Below are positions 1-5,098 of a stretch of 5,315 nt of DNA, one piece after another. The translations under genes were made by a program, and so were the position numbers. Source of the stretch: Candidatus Parcubacteria bacterium (lineage in GTDB: Bacteria; Patescibacteriota; Minisyncoccia; Phycocordibacterales; Phycocordibacteraceae); contig DAICZX010000050.1 of the NCBI GenBank assembly GCA_027310925.1, positions 1-5,315 of the forward strand, read 5' to 3'. The notes beneath the pieces are model-generated. The model searched no databases and was not told the origin of the DNA. It saw nothing but the letters and a program-made list of their open reading frames with translations. Positions within the stretch are counted from its first letter, which is position 1; each line of letters begins with the position of its first letter.

Positions 1-159
1 ATTGTGGAATTCGGTCGCTTCTTGTTTCTGTCCATTTTTGTCTTTATAAGTACGATTTGTTGCGAGACCAAAAGAAGCAAGTTGTTGTCCGGAAGGTAAC
101 GCTTTCAACTCCGGATCGCGGGTGAGGTTGCCGTAGAGAAATACTTTGTTGAGATACAT
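1..159 (-). CDS. ssb: Single-stranded DNA-binding protein SSB (N-terminal 53 residues, truncated by window edge)
   Basis: SSB coats single-stranded DNA during replication, recombination and repair through an OB-fold domain. I translated the minus strand from the ATG at 159-157. It begins MYLNKVFLYGNLTRDPEL and continues with LPSGQQLASFGLATNR and a KDKNGQKQEATEFHN segment. This matches the start of bacterial SSB closely: the NKV.L.GNLTRDPE first strand, the PSGQ..A.F..ATNR second strand and the TEFHN end of the third strand. The gene is open at the window edge, so the rest of the OB fold and the acidic C-terminal tip are not visible. The start lies two bases after the rpsF stop. No Shine-Dalgarno sequence is evident, so translation is probably coupled to rpsF. 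The rpsF-ssb order is the standard bacterial arrangement, usually followed by rpsR. Confidence 0.95.
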   Translation of the reverse strand, partial: MYLNKVFLYGNLTRDPELKALPSGQQLASFGLATNRTYKDKNGQKQEATEFHN

Positions 160-161
160 AT

Positions 162-659
162 TTATATCACGAGATTTTCAAGTGCCGCGTCAAGTTCAGC
201 GCCTACCGTTGATGTCTCGGTATCTTCGGTACGCTTCGGCAACTTCGCGGAAAGCTCCCGCATTTCAAGCGCATGACGCGCCGCATCCTTTGTTGTTAAT
301 AGGTCAATAAAACGGATAATACGCTTATTAGTGGAAACTGCGGTAAGAATTTCCGCATGACCTGATGCGGAAGCCTCATACACAATCCAGGCAAAGTAGG
401 CCGAGTCAAAGTCGCGCCGACCCGTGGTTTCTTGACGGGATATGGTATAGGCAAGCTTAATTTTCTCTGGTTGTCCCTCAGCGACAAGAGTACCCTTCCC
501 CTCAAGAAGCTCGCGCACCGCCTCATAAGCCTTCTTCATCTCCTCAATAGGAAGTTCCGGATCAAGGTGGAAGCCGAGTTCATAGACGCGGGATTCGATA
601 CCAGCGACCTCAAGCGCCTCGTCCGCAACCGTCTCCTCAATGTTTAAGCTTTTCGCCAT
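162..659 (-). CDS. rpsF: Small ribosomal subunit protein S6 (bS6), extended form
   Basis: bS6 binds the central domain of 16S rRNA together with S18. The protein has 165 residues against roughly 95-135 in most bacteria. The S6 core can be followed from about residue 22 to 119. The first strand is SRVYELGFHLDPEL, followed by a helix (PIEEMKKAYEAVRELL). Next comes a GKGTLVAEGQPEKIKLAYTI strand pair equivalent to the 'GG.i...e.WG.r.LAY.I' region of S6. The FDSAYFAWIVYEA strand follows, and the NKRIIRFIDL strand corresponds to the 'n..viR.l' end of the fold. About 22 acidic residues precede the core and a charged tail of about 45 follows it; both look flexible. Identification rests on this pattern plus the adjacent ssb gene. 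The ATG at 659-657 is the only plausible start; an AGGA lies ten bases upstream. The N-terminal extension and the sequence divergence are what keep confidence below certainty. Confidence 0.85.
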   Translation of the reverse strand: MAKSLNIEETVADEALEVAGIESRVYELGFHLDPELPIEEMKKAYEAVRELLEGKGTLVAEGQPEKIKLAYTISRQETTGRRDFDSAYFAWIVYEASASGHAEILTAVSTNKRIIRFIDLLTTKDAARHALEMRELSAKLPKRTEDTETSTVGAELDAALENLVI

Positions 660-668
660 GATGGCACT

Positions 669-697
669 ATCCTAACACGAGATTTTTGCATCCACAA
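669..697 (-). promoter_or_regulatory. Candidate promoter of rpsF-ssb (extended -10)
   Basis: On the minus strand there is TTGTGG (697-692), a 17-base spacer and TAGGAT (674-669). The -10 is preceded by TG one base upstream, giving the extended -10 pattern TGnTAnnAT. The -35 matches TTGACA only at its TTG. If this is the -10, transcription would start near 662, only two or three bases before the rpsF ATG, so the mRNA would be nearly leaderless. The alternative reading is that the AGGA in this motif is a Shine-Dalgarno sequence ten bases from the ATG and the promoter lies further up. A 6-base inverted repeat (CGAGAT at 678-683, ATCTCG at 706-711) lies in and just upstream of this promoter; it may be chance. 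Confidence 0.4.
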
Positions 698-733
698 GAT
701 AAACGATCTCGCCATGAGACCATGGAACGCACG

Positions 734-761
734 TTGACTAAAGTGAGTAAAATGCTAGATT
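734..761 (+). promoter_or_regulatory. Candidate promoter of the mutarotase-like gene
   Basis: TTGACT (734-739) matches the -35 consensus at five of six positions. After a 16-base spacer comes TAGATT (756-761), preceded by TGC, giving an extended -10 (TGCTAGATT). Transcription from it would start near 768 and leave a leader of about 22 bases containing the ribosome binding site at 777-781. Its position directly before the only plus-strand gene supports it. It runs divergently from the candidate rpsF promoter in the same intergenic region. Confidence 0.6.
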
Positions 762-776
762 CTCAAAAGTTCTTTT

Positions 777-781
777 GAGGA
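777..781 (+). promoter_or_regulatory. Ribosome binding site deciding the ATG at 790
   Basis: GAGGA (777-781) sits eight bases before the ATG at 790, a good Shine-Dalgarno spacing. An in-frame TTG at 775 could extend the protein by five residues, but it overlaps this purine run and has no ribosome binding site of its own. I therefore prefer 790 as the start. Confidence 0.65.
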
Positions 782-789
782 AATCTGCC

Positions 790-1605
790 ATGAGCTCAAC
801 CCGTCCTGAAGACAGTAAGATCACGAACACCGGTCTGAAAGTAGAAATACTACGTGAGTACAGAGATCGGAATCAAGTCATCGTGTTTTCAGAAACTGGT
901 GGAAAAATCATTAGCTGGAAATACCGTGACGTTGATATCTTCTACCCACGGCGAAAATCCAAAGAAATGAATGAAGTTAGGTCGCATGGTGGGGCATGCG
1001 TGTGCTTTCCGAACTTTGGTATCGTTGACTCAAAATTCGGTCTTCCAAAACATGGATCACTCTACAATCGCAGAGCAGACTACGTTACGAACAATGGTGT
1101 GTCCTTCCGAGGTAGGGATCTGCTTGGCCCAAGGCACGATGTGATGTGTCAGGCGGCCATCTTCTTAACCTTGCAGAGAGATGGATTTATTTATTCGGTC
1201 TTTGCCAATATACGCGAGCGACGAAAACCAGCATCGGAACCGGTATTTGTTAACGCAGGGCTACGCACTTACTTGCGCACACCAATGTACGAGGCGACAG
1301 TTGCGGAGCGATTTATGCCAACGTATCGAATTTCCCAACGAAGAGCTAAGCCGCGATACAACTCCACATATCGGCCGGTAAGCATAACCATCCCTGGTCT
1401 AGGCATGGTTCAAATGCACTTATTCGGCACGGCATGGGAATCGGCAATTCTAAAAACCATTGGGTTGTGGATAAATTCCAGAGAATATCTCTGCGTGGAA
1501 CACATCCCCATAGAACCCCGGTTGTATGGAAAACCGATTTGTCCACGCCTTACCAATAACTTCCTACCTATATTTGGATGCAAATTCGAGATCAAGCCTG
1601 TTTAG
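790..1605 (+). CDS. Galactose-mutarotase-fold protein, aldose 1-epimerase / hexose-6-phosphate epimerase-like
   Basis: The protein has 271 residues from the ATG at 790, about the size of the YeaD/YMR099c group of hexose-6-phosphate 1-epimerases, which interconvert alpha and beta anomers. Visible family landmarks are an early GGKIISWKYRDVDIFYP segment (37-53), equivalent to the 'GA.v.SW....e.lf' strand; HGGACVCFPNFG (66-77), matching 'RGG.P.CFP.FG'; GLPKHGSLYNR (84-94), matching 'LP.HGfaRn'; and YLCVEHI (233-239), matching the 'CVE' strand that carries the catalytic glutamate, here Glu237. The segment NAGLRTYLRT (155-164) lines up with the 'aLHTYF' strand, so the usual catalytic histidine appears to be Arg159. 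Two arginines linked to phosphate binding also seem changed (His66, Tyr92). It has no signal peptide and is probably cytoplasmic. It stands alone on its strand with its own promoter and terminator. AGA/AGG arginine codons look more frequent than in metG, a weak hint of separate origin. The fold is fairly secure; activity and substrate are not. Confidence 0.7.
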   Translation: MSSTRPEDSKITNTGLKVEILREYRDRNQVIVFSETGGKIISWKYRDVDIFYPRRKSKEMNEVRSHGGACVCFPNFGIVDSKFGLPKHGSLYNRRADYVTNNGVSFRGRDLLGPRHDVMCQAAIFLTLQRDGFIYSVFANIRERRKPASEPVFVNAGLRTYLRTPMYEATVAERFMPTYRISQRRAKPRYNSTYRPVSITIPGLGMVQMHLFGTAWESAILKTIGLWINSREYLCVEHIPIEPRLYGKPICPRLTNNFLPIFGCKFEIKPV

Positions 1606-1623
1606 TGATCTGTTCTTGCATAG

Positions 1624-1656
1624 GGTGCTACTTCCTCGGTAGCACCTTTTATTTTT
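1624..1656 (+). terminator. Rho-independent terminator of the mutarotase-like gene
   Basis: A perfect 8-base-pair stem (GGTGCTAC at 1624-1631, GTAGCACC at 1639-1646) encloses a 7-base loop TTCCTCG. It is followed at once by TTTTATTTTT (1647-1656). It begins 18 bases after the TAG stop of the plus-strand gene. The run of T exists only on the plus-strand side, so it should act in that direction and not for tatD coming from the other side. Confidence 0.92.
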
Positions 1657-1771
1657 CCCAAAATCTTGCGCCTTACTGAGAGTAATAGGCAAAAAACTCT
1701 TTTCGACACGGTTTTTAAAACGATAAATGAGAGGCCTCCTCCTCAGAGGGATTCGCCCAACACGTCCCTTT

Positions 1772-1790
1772 TTTCTTAATGCTTAAGAAA
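1772..1790. repeat. Perfect inverted repeat across the tatD stop codon
   Basis: TTTCTTAA (1772-1779) and TTAAGAAA (1783-1790) form an 8-base-pair inverted repeat with a 3-base loop, and the tatD stop codon (1783-1785) lies inside one arm. The stem is AT-rich and on neither strand is it followed by a T run, so it does not qualify as an intrinsic terminator. It could still fold at the 3' end of the tatD message. No other convincing minus-strand terminator is seen between 1606 and 1782. Confidence 0.4.
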
Positions 1791-2583
1791 GCGAAAACAG
1801 ATGCCGCGCATTTGCTAGAAGTGTTGTACGGACGGTCTCGGAATCTTCGCCTCGAATAAGGGCGATTTGGTTTACAACCTCCATAACCGCGAGTGGGTCA
1901 TTACGTTTCCCACGATGCGAAATGGGTGCAATGTAAGGAGCATCGGTTTCCGAAAGAATATTTGCAAGTGGTATCCTGCATATAACAGCGTCGTAGTCAC
2001 GAGCAAAAGTAACAACTGCCGTGAAGGAAACGCTAAAATCGAGTGCGAAAAATGCTTCAGCTTCTTGCATACCACCAACAAAGAAGTGTATGTCACCACG
2101 TAAATTTGGGTGACCAATCTTTGCCTCCTTCAAGAGAGGGATCAAATCCTGATACGCATCTTGCGTACCTTTACTCGGTCGTGCGTGGATAATAAGCGGT
2201 TTATCGATAGCAGCGGCAAGCTCGAAGTGTCTCTGTAGCACCTCTTTCTGCATACGCTTCACCTCTTCGGTCACCTCTTTCGGACGAAAGTAATCTAGCC
2301 CGCACTCTCCTATCGCGACAACCTTCTGATGCGCTGCAAGTACCCTATACGCAGCCTCATCAAACGATTCTCCTGTTACACGATTCGGATGTAACCCAAC
2401 GGCAGCATAAAGAAAATCGTGTTCCAAGGCGAACGAGAATGCCCCCTTCGATGAGGCAAGATCGACACCAACGACGATCCCCACAACACCTTCCGCCTCC
2501 ATACGCCCGAGTACCTCTGCCCGATCCGTATCATATTCATCGAATTGAATGTGGCAGTGCGCGTCAATGTATCTGACATTCAT
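1783..2583 (-). CDS. tatD: TatD-family metal-dependent hydrolase (putative DNase)
   Basis: TatD proteins are TIM-barrel metallo-hydrolases of the amidohydrolase superfamily; E. coli TatD has 3'-5' exonuclease activity and is not part of the Tat export machinery. At 266 residues this protein has the normal length, and all metal-site landmarks are present: DAHCHIQF (His9, His11), GLHPN (63-67), GECGLDYFRP (Glu93), IIHARP (His133), HFFVGG (His166, in place of the common HCFSG) and SETDAPY (Asp214). It should be a working cytoplasmic enzyme. The ATG overlaps the metG stop in an ATGA (2580-2583). No Shine-Dalgarno sequence is visible, so translation probably depends on reinitiation after metG. metG next to tatD is a known pairing, for example in Bacillus subtilis (metS-yabD). 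The true substrate here cannot be read from the sequence. Confidence 0.95.
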   Translation of the reverse strand: MNVRYIDAHCHIQFDEYDTDRAEVLGRMEAEGVVGIVVGVDLASSKGAFSFALEHDFLYAAVGLHPNRVTGESFDEAAYRVLAAHQKVVAIGECGLDYFRPKEVTEEVKRMQKEVLQRHFELAAAIDKPLIIHARPSKGTQDAYQDLIPLLKEAKIGHPNLRGDIHFFVGGMQEAEAFFALDFSVSFTAVVTFARDYDAVICRIPLANILSETDAPYIAPISHRGKRNDPLAVMEVVNQIALIRGEDSETVRTTLLANARHLFSLS

Positions 2584-4013
2584 AAACGCGGGAATAAGTT
2601 GTTGGGCTTTTTGTTGGTACGCACTGCGGCGAGTATAGTCGCTGCAGTGTGTGGCATCGATGGGACAAGATGCGCGGCTATATTGACGAGTTGTCGTACC
2701 AACAACTCGATGTCCTTACGTGCAGTCTCCTGTTCCGTAGTATTACCACTCTTTATATTTTTGTACGGTACACGCTCCGTCATAAAGACATCCGCGGCTG
2801 TAACTTTCTCAAAAATGAAACCCATCGCTTCATTAAAACGAAACGCTTCAACATTATTTAAAAACATGGGGTCAATCTTTTCATCCCTATCCGTAAGAAC
2901 AACTGGGCGTGGTAGATATTCTTCGGCGAGCTTCATAACACGCGCCACTAGGTTGCCGAGGCCGTTGGTAAGGTGTGCTGTATAGTGCTCACGAATCACC
3001 GTTTCAGTGAGGTCGGAGTCTTCGACTGGGCTTATATGCCGTAAAAGTACATAGCGCAATGCCTCAACACCATAGCGTTCGACAAGCATAAGCGGATCGA
3101 TGACGTTGCCGAGAGACTTACTCATTTTTTGCCCGCCTGAAGTGATAAAACCATGGATGAATATCTGCCTTGAGGGCGCGAGTTTTGCCGAGAGTAGCAT
3201 CGACTGCCACATGAGCGCCTGTTGACGCACCTGATCCTTCCCGGCAAACTGTGTGACTGGCCACCACTTCTTGAACGTCTTTTCATCATCGGGCCATCCA
3301 ATGGCAGAAATATAGTTCACAAGCGCGTCAAACCAGACATACATGACATGCTCGTCATCGCCAGGCACCGGGATGCCCCACGGCATTTTTAATTTAATAC
3401 GCGAAATGCTGAAATCCTTAAGTTCGCGAGACATAAGTGCCGTCATCTCGTTTTTCCGTTCCACCGGGACAAGGAAGTCTGGTACATTCTCATACAACTG
3501 CAAAATCGCAGCTCCATATCGAGAAGCTCGGAAATAATAATTCTCCTCTCCACGTATCTCTATTTCAAGGTTCGGGTGAAGTACGCAATGGCCATCAACA
3601 AGTTCTGAGTCAGTTTTTTCAAGTTCACAGCCGACACAATACCTTACCTCATAGACAGCCTTATAAATGTCACCGGCTGCTTTGCAGCGATTCCAAAATT
3701 CTTGTGCCGCCTTTTTATGTGTCTCACTTGTTGTGCGGGTAAAAGAATCGTATGAAATACCTAAAGTGTTCGCAAATGTACGGAAACGTGCCGCGTACTG
3801 ATCAACGTATACTTGTGGATCCTGTCCTACTTCCTTGGCTTTTTCGTATATTTTTGCACCATGCTCATCGGTGCCTATATTGAGAAATACCTCAAGACCC
3901 TCCATGCGCAATGTGCGAGCGAAAAAATCTGCCTGCACGAATTCAAACGCATGCCCAAGATGCGGGTTTGCATTCACATACGGCAGCGTGGTGGTAAGGT
4001 AACGCGCACTCAT
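2580..4013 (-). CDS. metG: Methionyl-tRNA synthetase, core-only form
   Basis: MetRS attaches methionine to tRNA-Met in the cytoplasm. The 477-residue protein shows the class I signatures HLGH (18-21, the HIGH motif) and KMSKS (296-300). Between them lie NIGTDEHG (45-52), a single zinc knuckle of the C-x2-C...C-x2-H type (Cys126, Cys129, Cys143, His146) as in Thermus MetRS, and YVWFDALVNY (225-234). The anticodon-binding helical domain follows (about 335-477) and ends with the LFPR motif typical of the core enzyme. There is no C-terminal Trbp111/EMAPII-like tRNA-binding domain. The segment after GKD reads QVRQQALMWQSML (261-273), where most MetRS have hydrophobic residues plus FH, so part of the expected methionine pocket is replaced. 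The start is eight bases after the upstream gene's stop, without a clear ribosome binding site. The stop overlaps tatD. This points to coupled translation in an operon. Confidence 0.97.
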   Translation of the reverse strand: MSARYLTTTLPYVNANPHLGHAFEFVQADFFARTLRMEGLEVFLNIGTDEHGAKIYEKAKEVGQDPQVYVDQYAARFRTFANTLGISYDSFTRTTSETHKKAAQEFWNRCKAAGDIYKAVYEVRYCVGCELEKTDSELVDGHCVLHPNLEIEIRGEENYYFRASRYGAAILQLYENVPDFLVPVERKNEMTALMSRELKDFSISRIKLKMPWGIPVPGDDEHVMYVWFDALVNYISAIGWPDDEKTFKKWWPVTQFAGKDQVRQQALMWQSMLLSAKLAPSRQIFIHGFITSGGQKMSKSLGNVIDPLMLVERYGVEALRYVLLRHISPVEDSDLTETVIREHYTAHLTNGLGNLVARVMKLAEEYLPRPVVLTDRDEKIDPMFLNNVEAFRFNEAMGFIFEKVTAADVFMTERVPYKNIKSGNTTEQETARKDIELLVRQLVNIAAHLVPSMPHTAATILAAVRTNKKPNNLFPRL

Positions 4014-4021
4014 GGAGACAT

Positions 4022-5074
4022 TTATGAGTGCGCCTGTCGACGCTTTCGCTTGTCGAAATCCGTAATGAATTCGAGCATAACTGCCGCAACCGGTACCGAA
4101 AGCACTACTCCGAGAAAGCCAGCGAGCGTATAACCCGCAATAAGTGCCACAATAACCAGGAGGGGCGGGATACCGACAATTTTCTTAACGATAAGCGGAT
4201 AAATGAGATTTGACTCAAATTGATTTACGACGACATATAAGCCCGCAACTATGAATGCAAGCGGGACGCCGCCGGTAGAATACGCGACGATAACCGCAAC
4301 CGTTCCAGCTATTAAGGAGCCGAATACTGGGATGATTTCTGCTATTGCGGTGAAAACAGCAAGAAGGAGTGCGTACGGGATCCCGATTATGAGAAGTCCG
4401 AGGTACACGAGTATGCCAACGATAACAGAAAGAAGTATCTGCCCTTGCATCCAGAGCCCTATTTTCTTCTGTGAACGCCTCCACAAGTCAACGGAATACG
4501 CCTCATGCGCTATTGGAACCACTAAGTGGAGAAAGTCATCGATCCCAGTATCTTGAAGCGCAAAATAGAAAGAGAGTACAATTACTAGCAGTAACGAGAA
4601 TATGCCGCCAAAGAACGTAACGATGAGCTGCAACACGCCGCCAGAGGTGGCAGAAAAAACAGACTGAAACGAAAGGAGAGTTTTTATGAATGATTGAGTT
4701 CCCTGAGAGCCGCTGACAGGGTTAGCTGAATTAACACTCGTGAATGGGGTGGTGAGATTGATCGTGTTGAGATATTTTGGCATTTCAGAAAGAAAACCGG
4801 CTGTATCCGCAACGATTGGTGGAAAGAAGAAGTAAAGGATTGAGAAAATCGCACCAAAAACAAGCACATACACCAGAAGCGCTGATATGAAGCGTGGAAT
4901 GCCTCGTCGAATGAAAAATGCGACTCCAGGCTCAATGGCTGAAGCAATAATAATGGCTGTCAAAACAAGAAGTACGAGGTCGCGCAAAAGCCAAAAAACA
5001 TAAGCGCCCGTGATAACAAGCAGCGTAGTAAAAATGACACCAGGAGTGATAGAGACGCGAATTTCTTTACCCAT
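4022..5074 (-). CDS. AI-2E/PerM-family multi-pass membrane transporter
   Basis: The protein has 350 residues, normal for this family (AI-2E transporter / PerM / UPF0118), whose members export small molecules or ions; some are Na+/H+ antiporters and the autoinducer link is proven only for a few. Hydrophobic segments lie at about 10-30, 33-50 and 61-86. A polar Ser/Thr/Asn-rich stretch (about 90-145), likely outside the membrane, comes next. Further segments are at about 146-173, 208-232, 234-262, 264-284 and a long hydrophobic C-terminal part up to about 338. Family landmarks are WMQGQ (208-212), AEIIPVFGSLIAG (245-257) and, near 286-312, QFESN, LIYPLIVKKIVGI and PPLLVIVALIAG. The tail is short and basic (KRKRRQ). 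The ATG at 5074-5072 has AGGA seven bases upstream. The gene lies 24 bases after glyQS and 8 before metG, so it is probably cotranscribed with two tRNA synthetase genes. The substrate is unknown. Confidence 0.9.
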   Translation of the reverse strand: MGKEIRVSITPGVIFTTLLVITGAYVFWLLRDLVLLVLTAIIIASAIEPGVAFFIRRGIPRFISALLVYVLVFGAIFSILYFFFPPIVADTAGFLSEMPKYLNTINLTTPFTSVNSANPVSGSQGTQSFIKTLLSFQSVFSATSGGVLQLIVTFFGGIFSLLLVIVLSFYFALQDTGIDDFLHLVVPIAHEAYSVDLWRRSQKKIGLWMQGQILLSVIVGILVYLGLLIIGIPYALLLAVFTAIAEIIPVFGSLIAGTVAVIVAYSTGGVPLAFIVAGLYVVVNQFESNLIYPLIVKKIVGIPPLLVIVALIAGYTLAGFLGVVLSVPVAAVMLEFITDFDKRKRRQAHS

Positions 5075-5080
5075 ACGGGC

Positions 5081-5090
5081 ATCCTAACAC
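5081..5090 (-). promoter_or_regulatory. GTGTTAGGAT motif before the AI-2E-family gene: ribosome binding site or extended -10
   Basis: The minus strand reads GTGTTAGGAT (5090-5081) directly before the ATG at 5074. AGGA would serve as a Shine-Dalgarno sequence with a 7-base spacer. The same bases also fit an extended -10 (TGTTAGGAT) exactly six bases from the ATG, which would give a leaderless transcript. No -35 box is seen at the right distance. The identical 10-mer precedes rpsF at 678-669. Confidence 0.45.
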
Positions 5091-5098
5091 ATTCCTTG

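Noticed and set aside
161..169. TGATATAAA as an extended -10 promoter for ssb inside the end of rpsF
   Set aside because: It ends one base before the ssb ATG, so transcripts would begin inside the ssb coding region; the bases also encode the end of rpsF.
775..789. TTG at 775 as start of the mutarotase-like protein
   Set aside because: It overlaps the GAGGA ribosome binding site that is well spaced for the ATG at 790 and has no ribosome binding site of its own.
1679..1703. AGAGT...ACTCT with TTT on the plus strand as a second terminator
   Set aside because: Five-base stem with a 12-base loop and a very short T run; the terminator at 1624-1656 already explains the end of the gene.
1691..1716. 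AAAAAC / GTTTTT stem on the minus strand followed by Ts, as a tatD terminator
   Set aside because: Only one G-C pair, a 13-base loop, and the Ts are used up in the stem; too weak to call.
1731..1750. GAGGCCTC palindrome and repeated GAGG/CCTC words, also GGAGGAGG on the minus strand as a possible ribosome binding site
   Set aside because: No start codon or open frame follows on the minus strand, and the low-complexity GAGG repeats make small palindromes likely by chance.
1606..1782. Searched for a tRNA or small RNA gene in this gap
   Set aside because: Apart from the terminator and the inverted repeat at the tatD stop I see no cloverleaf-like pairing or other structured element.
2545..2985. 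Plus-strand open frame of 146 codons opposite metG and the tatD start
   Set aside because: It lies wholly across well-identified minus-strand genes, has Ser/Arg-rich composition typical of a shadow frame, and no ribosome binding site.
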